This document shows positions 16,000 to 24,173 of a stretch of DNA of 64,000 bases, in pieces. Positions within the stretch are counted from its first letter, which is position 1; every line of letters starts with the position of its first letter. Source of the DNA: Halobacteriales archaeon QS_4_69_225 (GTDB lineage: Archaea > Halobacteriota > Halobacteria > Halobacteriales > Haloarculaceae); the NCBI GenBank assembly GCA_003020965.1, contig PXRL01000010.1, forward strand, positions 124,001 to 188,000, written 5' to 3'. The notes beneath the pieces are model-generated. The model was given only the letters and a program-made list of their open reading frames with translations. It did no database searches and was not told the origin of the DNA. Made by a program: the position numbers and the translations under genes.

Positions 16000-16802
16000 G
16001 CGACCGGCCCCCCTCCGGCGGCCGGCTGATCGATCGTCTCCTCGTCGTCGCCGTCGATGTCCGTCTCCGCGAGCATCCCCTCGGTGTCGATGTCCCCGTA
16101 TATCTCGTCGATCGTGTCCATCGTCAGTTCGTCGCGGTAGCCGTCGAAGACCTTCCGACCGTCCCGGAGGCCGACGAACCGCTGGCCGAACTTCCGGGCG
16201 AGGTTGACCTGATGGAGGCTCGTGACGGCCGTCAGACCGCGCTCCTCGGCGGCCGTCCGGAGGTAGCCCATCACCTGCTGTGCGCTCCCCGGGTCGAGGC
16301 TGGCGACGGGTTCGTCGGCCAGGAGCACGTCCGGCTGCTGGACCAGCGCGCGGGCGATACCGACCCGTTGCTGCTGACCCCCGCTCATGCGGCGAGCCTT
16401 CTGCCGGGCTTCGTCCAGCAGCCCGACCGTCTCCAGGGCCTCCAGCGCCATGAGCTTCTCCTCGCGGTCCTGCAACTGCAGGAGACTCCCCAGAAAGCGG
16501 GTCCGGCCGAGCGTCCCCGTCAGTGCGTTCGAGTAGGCGCTCATCTGGCCGATGATGTTGTGCTGCTGGAAGATCATCGCCATGTCCCGCCGGGGGCCGG
16601 TGGCCGTCTCGTCGCCGACCAGAATCTCTCCGTCGGTCGGGGGAGTGAGTCCGTTGAGACACCGCAACAACGTCGACTTGCCGGACCCGGAGACGCCGAG
16701 TACGACGACGAACTCCCCTTCCGGTATCTCGAAGGAGACGTCGTCGAGCGCGGTGACGTCACCGTAGGTCTTTACCAGGCCGTCGACGGTAATGTCGGTC
16801 AT
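15996..16802 (-). CDS. phnC: Phosphonate/phosphate ABC transporter ATPase
   Basis: The 268-residue ABC ATPase has Walker A (GVSGSGKST), the Q-loop (MIFQQHNII), the signature RMSGGQQQRVGIARAL, Walker B (VLLADEPVASLDP) and the H-loop (TSLHQVNLA). The overall sequence is PhnC-like. An acidic C-terminal tail of about 25 residues (TDIDGDDEET) is unusual. The gene is 7 bp downstream of phnD and overlaps phnE, so a single phnDCE transcript is likely. Confidence 0.94.
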   Translation of the reverse strand: MTDITVDGLVKTYGDVTALDDVSFEIPEGEFVVVLGVSGSGKSTLLRCLNGLTPPTDGEILVGDETATGPRRDMAMIFQQHNIIGQMSAYSNALTGTLGRTRFLGSLLQLQDREEKLMALEALETVGLLDEARQKARRMSGGQQQRVGIARALVQQPDVLLADEPVASLDPGSAQQVMGYLRTAAEERGLTAVTSLHQVNLARKFGQRFVGLRDGRKVFDGYRDELTMDTIDEIYGDIDTEGMLAETDIDGDDEETIDQPAAGGGPVA

Positions 16803-16809
16803 CTGGGGG

Positions 16810-17868
16810 TTAGCTGGCGATCTCCTCGGGGTCGAGGCCGAGCTGCTCGAGGATGTCCCTGATCGGCTGGTAGTCGTCTACGGTGCCCTCTTCGACCCCG
16901 GTGAACCACAGCTCTTCGCCCTCGTAGTCCTCCCCGTGGGAGAGGTCCTCCTCGGTGGCGCCGAGAATGGCCGACTCGACGTCCGCGCGAACATCGGCGT
17001 CCCAGTCCGCCCTGGCCATGAGCGGCGCCCGGGGGAGGGGATCCGAGACGGCGAGTAACTCGAGTTCGGCTTCGTCGGTCGCCGACCCCGCGCTGTCGTA
17101 CTCCGAGGAAAGTTCGACGAACTCCTCCGACATCTCGTCGAACTGTTCCTGCGGGACGTAGGAGGCCGTCGCGAACGCGCCCGTCCCGGCCGCGGCGACC
17201 TCGGCCCGGTTGATCAGCTGGTTTGCGGCGGTCGTGTGGTCGGAGTTCCGCATCTCGAAGTCGTTGGGATCGCCGTCGGGGGCGTCTCCGATGTCGAGCC
17301 CGGCTTCTTTCAGCATCAGCAGCGGCGTGAGCGACCCCGAAACCGAGAGCCGGTCGCTGAACCCGACCGTCTCGCCTTCGATTCCCTCCAGGGAGTCGAC
17401 GCCGTTTTCGTCCGGCGTCGTCGTGACCAGCGAAAAGTACTTCGAGGCGCCGAACGCCACCCGGACGCCGACGACGTCGGCGATGTCGCCGGCGGTCGCC
17501 GGAACGAACGGCGAGGTGTCCGCGATGTCACCCCGCCCCCCTTCGAGCGACTGGAGGGTCGCGTTGTAGCTCGCCGTCGTGACCGGATCGATCGTGACGC
17601 CGGTTTCCGCCTCGATGTGGTCGAACATCGGCCGGTACTGGGTCTCGATGTCGACGTCCGCTTCCGCCGGATTGAGAACGAACCGAATCTCGGCCGACGA
17701 GTCGCTCCCCCCGCGGGTCGGCGTCGCCGTTCCGCTTCCGTCTCCGTCGCCGCCGCCGTCCCCGTCCCCGTCCCCGTTCCCCCCGACGCAGCCTGCGAGA
17801 CCGAAGATGCCCGCAGCGCCCGTCGATTTGATCACCGTTCGTCGGTTCACGGAGGACCCCTCGAACAT
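16810..17868 (-). CDS. phnD: Phosphonate/phosphate ABC transporter substrate-binding lipoprotein
   Basis: The protein starts with a twin-arginine lipoprotein signal (NRRTVIKSTGAAGIFGLAGC), then a Gly/Asp-rich linker, then a PhnD-type binding domain (IRFVLNPAEADVDIETQY ... FDHIEAETGVTI). ATG at 17868 (MFEGSSVN) is chosen over GTG at 17889: the minus-strand TATA element TTAAAA at 17893-17898 is 25-30 nt from the ATG but only about 4 nt from the GTG. It is the first gene of the phnDCE unit and gives 352 residues. Confidence 0.92.
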   Translation of the reverse strand: MFEGSSVNRRTVIKSTGAAGIFGLAGCVGGNGDGDGDGGGDGDGSGTATPTRGGSDSSAEIRFVLNPAEADVDIETQYRPMFDHIEAETGVTIDPVTTASYNATLQSLEGGRGDIADTSPFVPATAGDIADVVGVRVAFGASKYFSLVTTTPDENGVDSLEGIEGETVGFSDRLSVSGSLTPLLMLKEAGLDIGDAPDGDPNDFEMRNSDHTTAANQLINRAEVAAAGTGAFATASYVPQEQFDEMSEEFVELSSEYDSAGSATDEAELELLAVSDPLPRAPLMARADWDADVRADVESAILGATEEDLSHGEDYEGEELWFTGVEEGTVDDYQPIRDILEQLGLDPEEIAS

Positions 17869-17978
17869 ATCCCCATCTGTGTTGAACACCTTTTAACGCT
17901 TCTGATACGGGACACTACGGCTCTCGTCCGATGGTCGTCCGTGTTTCACGCACCGCTTCCCGGAGTTCCGGCGCCGGG

Positions 17979-18581
17979 TCAGAACTCCCCCAGGCGCGAC
18001 TGGCCGTCGCCGCCATCGTCGTCGCCGACGAGGGCGACGGCCTCGTCCAGCGCCGTTCCGAGCGTCTCGCGCTGTGAGGGGTCGTACAGCGTCGCCGCCG
18101 GGTGGACGCAGACGAGCACGCGCCGGGCGGCACCGGCGACGCGGGCGTCGTGGAGCGTCCCCGCCTCCTTCGTGACGGCGACGGACCGCCCGAGCAGGTG
18201 CTCGGCGGGCACCTTCCCCAGGGCGACGACCACCGTCGGATCGACCGCGTCGAGTTCGGTCGCGAGGTACCCGCGGCAGTTCTCCAGTTCGGCCGTCGTC
18301 GGGTCGCGGTTGTCCGGCGGTCGACAGCGCACGCAGTTGACGATCCGGACGTCCCGCCGGGAGAGCCCGCGGTCCCGGAGGGCGTCGTCGAGCACCTCGC
18401 CCGACCGACCGACGAACGGCTCGCCCTGCTCGTCTTCGCGTTCGCCGGGAGCCTCGCCGACGAAACAGAGGTCGGCGTCGACCGGCCCGACCCCGTTGAC
18501 GATGCGACTCCGGTTGTCGCACAGCACCGGACACCGCGTGCAGTCGTGGACGTCGATGTCGACGTCGGCGTCGTCGCCCAT
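17979..18581 (-). CDS. Family 4-type uracil-DNA glycosylase (iron-sulfur)
   Basis: The 200-residue protein matches family 4/5 uracil-DNA glycosylases, which start base-excision repair by removing uracil. Four cysteines for the [4Fe-4S] cluster are visible: CTRCPVLC near residues 14-21, and Cys 83 and 99 regions (IVNCVRCRPPDN, AELENCRGYL). The active-site loop is FVGEAPGEREDEQGEPFVG and the second motif VCVHPAATLY. The length is normal. It is downstream of, and separate from, the DUF99 gene. Confidence 0.9.
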   Translation of the reverse strand: MGDDADVDIDVHDCTRCPVLCDNRSRIVNGVGPVDADLCFVGEAPGEREDEQGEPFVGRSGEVLDDALRDRGLSRRDVRIVNCVRCRPPDNRDPTTAELENCRGYLATELDAVDPTVVVALGKVPAEHLLGRSVAVTKEAGTLHDARVAGAARRVLVCVHPAATLYDPSQRETLGTALDEAVALVGDDDGGDGQSRLGEF

Positions 18582-18605
18582 ACGCTTCCATGGAGCCGCG
18601 CCGGG

Positions 18606-19178
18606 TTAACTGTATTCAGGCTGATCCCGCCGAAAGGCGTCGACCCGGCGGGCGGCCCGCTTCGCCACCCGCAGCGGCTCCGGCCGGCGGTCGTGGGTGA
18701 ACGCCTCGACCGCGCGGTCGGCCGTCGCGTCGTCGACGCCGGCGCTGCGGACGAACAGCCCCGCTTCGAGCCGCCGCCGAGGGGGAAGCGCCTCGTAGAC
18801 CTCGAGCCGACGGTCCCGCGCCGGCGGCTCGAAGGCGGCGTCGATGGCGTCGGTCAGCCCGTCGCTGTCCTCGTAGCTGACGGCGACCACCGGCCGGTCG
18901 ACCGCCGCCGCGACCCGCTCGACGTCGACGACGTTGTACCACGCCGGCGCGACGCCGGACAGAAACAGGAAAGCGACGTCCTCGCGGTCGAGCCGGCGCC
19001 AGCAGTCGACGACAGCGCCGGTCGCGTCGGTTCCGCCGACGGTGCACGTCCCGAAGACGAGGTCGTCGACCGTCCGGTCGACGCGAACGACCGCTCCCCC
19101 GAGCGTGCTCGTGGTCGCCTCGTCGTCGGTTCCCCGGTACGATTCGGCGATACCGAGGGCGCGCCGTCCGGAGTTCAC
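18606..19178 (-). CDS. DUF99 family protein
   Basis: The 190-residue protein resembles the archaeal DUF99 (UPF0215) family. Its start NSGRRALGIAESYRG matches the family's N-terminal R-x-LGI-x-(E/D) motif, followed by LGGAVVRVDRTVDDLVFGTC. The function is unknown, although endonuclease-V-like folds have been proposed for related proteins. The GTG at 19178 begins one base after the stop of the upstream DUF5786 gene, so the two are probably co-transcribed. Confidence 0.82.
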   Translation of the reverse strand: MNSGRRALGIAESYRGTDDEATTSTLGGAVVRVDRTVDDLVFGTCTVGGTDATGAVVDCWRRLDREDVAFLFLSGVAPAWYNVVDVERVAAAVDRPVVAVSYEDSDGLTDAIDAAFEPPARDRRLEVYEALPPRRRLEAGLFVRSAGVDDATADRAVEAFTHDRRPEPLRVAKRAARRVDAFRRDQPEYS

Positions 19179-19179
19179 C

Positions 19180-19353
19180 TCACTTTCCTTTGATCTCCTC
19201 GAAGGCCTCCAGCAGGTCCTCGCTGGAGGCGTCGTCGTACTCGAACTCCACCTCGCCGTCGTGGGCCGCGAGCGTCGAACGGGCGTCGTCGTCGATGTCG
19301 GTGTCGAACTCCTGGTTTTCCTGCTCGGATTCGTCGTAGCTACCGAATCCCAT
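19180..19353 (-). CDS. Small acidic DUF5786-type protein
   Basis: This 57-residue protein starts MGFGSYDESEQENQEFDTD and ends ELLEAFEEIKGK-like. It matches a haloarchaeal family named DUF5786. It is strongly acidic and has no membrane segment. A TATA-like TTTAAAA on the minus strand at 19381-19387 lies about 28 nt upstream, fitting a leaderless transcript that continues into the DUF99 gene. Function is unknown. Confidence 0.85.
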   Translation of the reverse strand: MGFGSYDESEQENQEFDTDIDDDARSTLAAHDGEVEFEYDDASSEDLLEAFEEIKGK

Positions 19354-19370
19354 GTTCGTGATTCATTATC

Positions 19371-19387
19371 AACCACGTGGTTTTAAA
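19371..19387. promoter_or_regulatory. Palindrome overlapping the DUF5786 TATA box
   Basis: The perfect 12-bp palindrome AACCACGTGGTT (19371-19382) directly abuts and overlaps the TATA element TTTAAAA (19381-19387) of the DUF5786 gene. It lies between TATA and transcription start, where a bound repressor would block transcription. Regulation is inferred from position only. Confidence 0.5.
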
Positions 19388-19407
19388 CGCTACGCCGCCA
19401 GTGGTCG

Positions 19408-19535
19408 TGTTCAGCCACGGGGGAGTAGCGCAGTTCGGCGGTGATGATGGCGCCGCCGAACGCCCCTTCCCGCTCGCTTCACGAGCGGTCTGCCCCGTTC
19501 GAGGTCCCGTTCGGCGCCGGCCGATCGGCCGAATC
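19408..19535 (+). repeat. Dispersed repeat family 2, copy 1
   Basis: This stretch is homologous to 47147-47318 (same strand) and 62799-62972 (opposite strand). Shared landmarks in order are gggagtagcg, ttcggcggtgatgatggc, cgaacgcc, cccgctcgc, gcccgttcgaggtcccg-like and gcgccggccgatcggcc. All three copies sit between divergently transcribed genes, here DUF5786 and the histidine kinase. A 45-codon frame with FGGDDGAAERPFPLA runs through it, with similar readings in the other copies. No clear start or promoter supports coding. Confidence 0.8.
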
Positions 19536-19605
19536 CCGCCCGAGTAGGGGTACCGCCGCGGGTAGCCGCCAAACATTTCAGTTCGACCCCCACGGTGTGA
19601 AACGT

Positions 19606-21009
19606 ATGTCACCGGATGGTGCCGGAGCGGACGGGCCGCCGGTCCGGGTCGGTCACTACGGCGGCGCGGGCGCCGACGGGCTCGCGGCGGATGCCCGCTG
19701 TGCGCCCCGGCGCGTCGACGGCGCGGTCGTCGGAAGCGACGCCGATCTGGATTGTCTGCTCGTCGACTGGGACGGTCACGACGCCCCAGCCGACGCCGTC
19801 GCCGAGGGCGCCGCAGCGGGGGTTCCGGTGGTCGCCTTCGACCCTGCGGGGCGGGCCGCCCGTGCCGCGCGGGCGACCAGGGCGGGCGTCACCGAGTACG
19901 TCACGCCGGCGGCGCTCGACGACGAGACGGTCGCCGACCGGGTCGTCGCGGCCGCGGCCGACGACGGGCGGGCGGCACGCGACGCCGACGACCGCCGGTT
20001 CGTCCGGATGTTCGACGGGCTGCCGGACGCCGTCGTCGACGCCGAATTCGTCGACGACGAGCCGGTCGTCCGGTCGGTCAACGATGCCTTCGGGGAGGTG
20101 TTCGGCTACGACGCCGAGGAGGTCCGCGGCGAGTCGATCAACGACCTGCTGGTCCCGCCGGAGCGGGCCGAGGAGGCCCGTCGCATCGACCGTCAGGCCG
20201 TCGCCGCCGGCCACAACATCGAGGAGGTCGAACGACGGACGACCCGCGGGCGCCGGACGTTTCTGTTCAGGTGGCTCCGCTATCCGACGCCCGACGACGG
20301 CGCCCGCGGCTTCGCCGTGTACATCGACATCACGGCCCGCAAGCGGCGGAAGCGCCGGCTCCAGGTGCTGCAGCGGGTGCTCCGGCACAACATCCGCAAC
20401 GAGATCACCGCGATGCGGGGCCACGTCGACCGGCTGGCCGAGACGACCGACGGGGAGACGGCCCGACACGCCGAACTGCTCCGCGACCACGTCGAGAGCA
20501 TCGCGGCGCTGGGCGAGCAGGCCCGGGACATCGAGGAGGCCATCGACGAGGACGGCCGCACCAGGTCGCCGGTCGATCCCGCGACGGTCGCCGAGCGAGT
20601 CTGCCGGCGCCACGACCGCGAGACGTCCGAGGCGACGATCCGGTTCACCGCGCCCGAAAACCCCCCGTCCGCGCTGGCCGACGGCTTCCTCGAGCGGGCG
20701 GTCGACGCCGTCGTCGAGAACGCCCTCGAACACCACGACGGGACGCCGACGGTCGAAATCGCCGTCGAGCCGGTCGACGACCGGTGGGTCGACATCGTCG
20801 TCGCGGACGACGGCCCCGGCATCCCCGAGCGGGAGCGGCGCGTCGTCGGCGGCGAGACGGCGGTGACCCAACTGGACCACGGCACCGGCCTCGGGCTGTG
20901 GGTCGCCCGCTGGGTGCTCGAAAGTGTCGACGGCCGGCTACTGTTCGGCGACGTCGACGACGGGGCCGTCGTCAGGCTCCGGCTCCGGCGGACGGAGGCG
21001 TCAGCGTGA
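19606..21009 (+). CDS. PAS-domain sensor histidine kinase
   Basis: The 467-residue soluble kinase has a receiver-like N-terminal part (about 1-120), a PAS domain (about 131-245, RFVRMFDGLPDAVVDAEF ... YIDITARK), a dimerisation helix with the phospho-acceptor H261 in VLRHNIRNEI, and an ATPase domain (VVENALEHH, DDGPGIPERE, GTGLGLWVA). This layout is common in haloarchaeal kinases that often lack an adjacent response regulator. ATG at 19606 is chosen because a TATA-like acatttcag lies about 28 nt upstream; longer frames run into the repeat. An MBL gene follows after 25 bp. Confidence 0.9.
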   Translation: MSPDGAGADGPPVRVGHYGGAGADGLAADARCAPRRVDGAVVGSDADLDCLLVDWDGHDAPADAVAEGAAAGVPVVAFDPAGRAARAARATRAGVTEYVTPAALDDETVADRVVAAAADDGRAARDADDRRFVRMFDGLPDAVVDAEFVDDEPVVRSVNDAFGEVFGYDAEEVRGESINDLLVPPERAEEARRIDRQAVAAGHNIEEVERRTTRGRRTFLFRWLRYPTPDDGARGFAVYIDITARKRRKRRLQVLQRVLRHNIRNEITAMRGHVDRLAETTDGETARHAELLRDHVESIAALGEQARDIEEAIDEDGRTRSPVDPATVAERVCRRHDRETSEATIRFTAPENPPSALADGFLERAVDAVVENALEHHDGTPTVEIAVEPVDDRWVDIVVADDGPGIPERERRVVGGETAVTQLDHGTGLGLWVARWVLESVDGRLLFGDVDDGAVVRLRLRRTEASA

Positions 21010-21034
21010 AGCCCGCGGCGACCGACCGGTCCGT

Positions 21035-21646
21035 ATGAACGTCACCAACGTGACGGCCGACGCGGAGTCGTTCACCTGCAACGCGTACCTCGCGGCGGGC
21101 GACCGCACGGCCCTGATCGACGCCGGCGCGATGGACGGCGTCGTCGACGTCGTCGGCAACCGGGTCGACGACCTCGACGCCGTCGTGCTCACCCACCAGC
21201 ACAGCGACCACGTGGCCCGGGTCGACGCCGTCGTCGACGCCTTCGAGGCGCCGCTGTACGCCTACGACGACCACCCCCGCCGGACGCACGAACTCGAGGA
21301 CGGCGACCAGATCTTCCTCGGCGACGAGGCATTCGACGTCGTCCACACGCCCGGTCACGCCGACGACCACGTCTCGCTCGTCTCCGAATCGACGCTGTTC
21401 AGCGGCGACGTCGTCGTCCACGACGACGGCGCCTTCGACGACGGTAGCTTCGGCCGGACCGACATGGCCGGCCAGTCGCGCGAGCGGCTCATCGACAGCA
21501 TCGAGAGATTACTCGCGCGGATGCCCGACGGCGTCGAGCACATGTACGCCGGCCACGGCGACGTCTTCCACGGCGACGTCCGCGACGCCGTCGAGACGGC
21601 CCTCGAACGAGCCGAGCGGCGCGAGCCGAAGTACCCCGACGAGTAG
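21035..21646 (+). CDS. MBL-fold metallo-hydrolase
   Basis: The 203-residue protein has the metallo-beta-lactamase motif THQHSDHVAR (H-x-H-x-D-H), TPGHADDHVSL, the bridging aspartate in LFSGDVVV and the final metal His in MYAGHGDVFHG. It resembles glyoxalase II-like hydrolases. The substrate is unknown. It lies 25 bp after the histidine kinase on the same strand and is convergent with the following lipoprotein gene. Confidence 0.88.
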   Translation: MNVTNVTADAESFTCNAYLAAGDRTALIDAGAMDGVVDVVGNRVDDLDAVVLTHQHSDHVARVDAVVDAFEAPLYAYDDHPRRTHELEDGDQIFLGDEAFDVVHTPGHADDHVSLVSESTLFSGDVVVHDDGAFDDGSFGRTDMAGQSRERLIDSIERLLARMPDGVEHMYAGHGDVFHGDVRDAVETALERAERREPKYPDE

Positions 21647-21649
21647 CCT

Positions 21650-22525
21650 TCAGGACGGCGTTTCGGCGCCGGTGACCCGTACCGTCCGCTCGGCGGCGAC
21701 GTGCCCGCGGAGCCGCAGCGACACCGGCCCGTCCTCGCTCGTCGTGTACCGCGTGTCGATCGACCGCTCGAGGGTGGCCGTCTCGCCCGCGGCGACCGAC
21801 CGCTCCAGGAGGTGCGACTCGTCGTCGTCGGCGATGAGCCCCGTCGGCCAGTACAACGCCGCGAGGAACCGGCCGTCCGTGTCGGAGACGTTCCGCACGG
21901 TCACCGAAGTCGACAGCGATCGACCCTGATCGACAGTCTCCGGCGCCTCGAACGACGCGAGTTCGTAGCGTGGCTCCGGCGCAGCGAGCGTCCGTCGGGC
22001 CGACTCGCCGAGCAGCCACGGCCCGGCTTCGCCGTCGTACCGTATCTCCGCGGCCGGCGCCGACAGCGGCGAGGGAACGACGAACGCCAGTACCGCCGTC
22101 GAGCCGGGATTGAATTCGCCGCCGAGCGGCTGCCCGCTCCGGCCGGCGACGCTCCGGTTGAGGCCGCCGGCGGTATCGGGTAACCCGGGGTCGTAAGTCT
22201 CGCCGCCGGCCGCCAGCGCGAACGCCGCGGCGGTGGTCTCGACCCCGGTGACGACCGACGCGACGACGTACTGCCGCCCCTCGGCGGCGAGGACGCCGCC
22301 GGACCCCAGCGTCGACTCGTAGGTGACCGCCTTCCGGGCGCCGATGTCGGCGAGTTCGACGCCGTCGGGCGACGGGGTCGGCGTCTCCCCGTCATCGGTC
22401 GGTGTTTTTCTGTCGCCGGTCGGTGTCACGTCGCCGTCGGGCGTCTCATCGCGACCCGACGTGCATCCCGCCGCCGCGGCTATCATCGACCCGGCGCCGG
22501 CGAGGTAACTCCGTCTGGAGGGCAT
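21650..22525 (-). CDS. Haloarchaeal exported lipoprotein of unknown function
   Basis: The 291-residue protein starts with a twin-arginine lipoprotein signal (PSRRSYLAGAGSMIAAAAGC) and a Thr/Pro/Asp-rich linker, so it is probably lipid-anchored outside the membrane. The rest is a beta-rich region with a C-terminal part (VDQGRSLSTSVTVRNVSD ... GETATLERSID) like the CARDB-type sandwich folds. No catalytic motif is seen. It ends 3 bp from the convergent MBL gene. Confidence 0.75.
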   Translation of the reverse strand: MPSRRSYLAGAGSMIAAAAGCTSGRDETPDGDVTPTGDRKTPTDDGETPTPSPDGVELADIGARKAVTYESTLGSGGVLAAEGRQYVVASVVTGVETTAAAFALAAGGETYDPGLPDTAGGLNRSVAGRSGQPLGGEFNPGSTAVLAFVVPSPLSAPAAEIRYDGEAGPWLLGESARRTLAAPEPRYELASFEAPETVDQGRSLSTSVTVRNVSDTDGRFLAALYWPTGLIADDDESHLLERSVAAGETATLERSIDTRYTTSEDGPVSLRLRGHVAAERTVRVTGAETPS

Positions 22526-22586
22526 CGTCGCGACGGATGTACCGGGAGTAAAAGTCGGTTCCGGAGGGTCAAACGGCCGTCGTACC

Positions 22587-22736
22587 CTACGCGGCGCGGC
22601 GTTCCTTGGCTTTCGGTCGGAGGTTCTTGTAGCCGCACTTCCGGCAGCTGTCGGCCCGCTCGGGGTTCCGGGCGTTGCAGCGCATGCAGATCATCTTCTC
22701 GAGGATGCGCTCTTCGGCCTCGTCGAACTTAGCCAT
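22587..22736 (-). CDS. rpl40e: Ribosomal protein L40e
   Basis: The 49-residue basic protein [18 protein letters not shown]... contains the zinc-binding [19 protein letters not shown] (C-x2-C and C-x2-C). It matches archaeal L40e, a large-subunit ribosomal protein. It is among the few basic proteins here, as expected for an RNA-binding subunit. It is downstream of the tsr3-like gene on the same strand, a pairing that fits a shared role in ribosome assembly. Confidence 0.95.
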   Translation of the reverse strand: MAKFDEAEERILEKMICMRCNARNPERADSCRKCGYKNLRPKAKERRAA

Positions 22737-22888
22737 GCGAGACGACAGGCGACGCCGCCGGATAAAGCTGACCGTTCCGTCCGGCTCGTGGCCGAGACGC
22801 CGGTACGAACGGCCGACCGACCGGCCGACCGGCCGCTGGTCGCCGACGGCGACGACCTCGATGGCGTCCCCGGAGTCCTCCAGTGACC

Positions 22889-23386
22889 TTACTCCGCGGC
22901 GAGGTACTCCTCCTGGACGGCGACGACCTCGGCGGAGTCCGCACAGTCGGCGTACCGCCGCAGCGGCTCGTCGTTCAGCTCCAGGAACGTGTGGCCCCAG
23001 GTGAACGTGCCCAGCAGTTCGGCGGCCCGCTCGCGGCGGCCGAGGATGCAGAGCGCGCCGGCGAGGGCCTCGACCGTGTTGAGCCGAAACGGCGTCCCGT
23101 AGCTGACGGGGTTGGCGGCGACGAGAAACGGCAGCGCGCGGTGGGGGCCGTCGAGCCGGAAGGCCTCGGCGTCGGCGGTCTCCCAGGAGCAGTCCAGCGC
23201 CACGAGTCGGTCGCCGGGCGGGTCGTCGGCCGGCGACAGCGCCACGTCGGCGTGGGGGTCCAGCACGACCCCCGGCGGCGTCGCCCGGGCCGACCGGTGT
23301 AGCGTCGCCAGGTCGAACCGGGCGAGCTTCCGCGCCGAGCACTTCTCGGGGTCGTCGTCGCCCTCGTAGCGGACGTGCAGCTCCAC
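22889..23386 (-). CDS. tsr3: Tsr3-like rRNA aminocarboxypropyltransferase (DUF367)
   Basis: The 165-residue protein matches the DUF367/Tsr3 family: [20 protein letters not shown] at the start, [30 protein letters not shown] and the C-terminal [11 protein letters not shown]. In eukaryotes Tsr3 transfers the aminocarboxypropyl group from SAM to a small-subunit rRNA nucleotide (1191 in yeast 18S). The archaeal protein is expected to act on the equivalent 16S site. GTG at 23386 has a TATA-like CTTTTGAG 22-29 nt upstream. The ribosomal L40e gene follows. Confidence 0.9.
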   Translation of the reverse strand: MELHVRYEGDDDPEKCSARKLARFDLATLHRSARATPPGVVLDPHADVALSPADDPPGDRLVALDCSWETADAEAFRLDGPHRALPFLVAANPVSYGTPFRLNTVEALAGALCILGRRERAAELLGTFTWGHTFLELNDEPLRRYADCADSAEVVAVQEEYLAAE

Positions 23387-23466
23387 GGTGCCCGTTGGCC
23401 GCCGGCACTCAAAAGTCGCTCGCAACCCGCCGCCGAATACTTCGGCGCCGCCGCCCTACCCCGCGC

Positions 23467-23802
23467 ATGGACCGCGAGGCGGCCCGCGAGTACTACCGCG
23501 CCATCGACGAGAACGACTACGCGGCGCTGTCGGCGCTGCTGGCCGACGGGTTCGTCCACGAGCGGCCGGACCGAACCATCGAGGGCCGGGCGGCGTTCGT
23601 CTCCTTCATGCGCGACGACCGGCCGGCGACCGACACCGAACACGTTCTCGAGACGGTTTACGAGGCGACGGCCGACGACCGCGTGGCCGCCGAGGGGCGG
23701 CTGCTGGCGCCCGACGGCACCGACTGGTTCGGCTTCGTCGACGTCTTCCTCGCCGGCGACGACGGCATCGCCCGGCTGCGGACCTACACCGACGGCGGCT
23801 GA
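23467..23802 (+). CDS. NTF2-like/SnoaL-type small protein
   Basis: The 111-residue protein has the SnoaL/NTF2-like pattern: MDREAAREYYRAIDENDYAAL, FVHERPDRTIEGRAAFVSFM and GFVDVFLAGDDGIARLRTY. The fold forms a small cone with a ligand pocket and is used by many unrelated enzymes and accessory proteins, so no function can be assigned. It is divergent from tsr3, with the start ATG 35-40 nt downstream of a TATA-like gaatactt. Confidence 0.75.
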   Translation: MDREAAREYYRAIDENDYAALSALLADGFVHERPDRTIEGRAAFVSFMRDDRPATDTEHVLETVYEATADDRVAAEGRLLAPDGTDWFGFVDVFLAGDDGIARLRTYTDGG

Positions 23803-23841
23803 TAGCCGGGCGCGCGCCAGGGGCGCAGGCGCTGGGGTAAT

Positions 23842-23898
23842 AGGGCGCGGGCGCCGCGGGCACCATCGAGGTACCCGAAGTACAGGGCGCGGGCGCCG
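23842..23898. repeat. Short GC-rich direct repeat
   Basis: The 15-mer agggcgcgggcgccg occurs at 23842-23856 and 23884-23898, 42 bp apart. It lies in the spacer before the small zinc-ribbon membrane protein. Related GC-rich fragments (ggcgcgcgcc, ggggcgcaggcgctgg) lie just upstream. No function is evident. Confidence 0.55.
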
Positions 23899-23937
23899 TG
23901 GAGTCAGTCTTATTTCCGCCGCCGCCCTACCACCCGC

Positions 23938-24171
23938 ATGGCTCCCTGGGAGGCGCTGGCGGCGTACGCGCTCATTCTCGTGGCGGCGGCGCTGCTCGGA
24001 TGGCTCCCGTTCCGCTTTCTCGAGTACATCTCCATCGTCGATCAACTCGACCCGCCGACGGGTCGGCAGCCGTCCGACTCCCGGGTGACGTGTCCCCGCT
24101 GTGGGGCGGTCAACGAGACGGGCTACGACCGCTGTGGCTCCTGCGGTGGCCGGCTACTCGTCGACGATTGA
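23938..24171 (+). CDS. Small membrane protein with C-terminal zinc ribbon
   Basis: The 77-residue protein has one N-terminal membrane helix (LAAYALILVAAALLGWLPF) and a C-terminal zinc ribbon (CPRCGAVNETGYDRCGSCGG). It resembles a haloarchaeal family of short helix-plus-zinc-ribbon proteins (DUF7577-like). The zinc ribbon would face the cytoplasm. The function is unknown. It ends 2 bp from the convergent serS stop. Confidence 0.78.
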   Translation: MAPWEALAAYALILVAAALLGWLPFRFLEYISIVDQLDPPTGRQPSDSRVTCPRCGAVNETGYDRCGSCGGRLLVDD

Positions 24172-24173
24172 CC

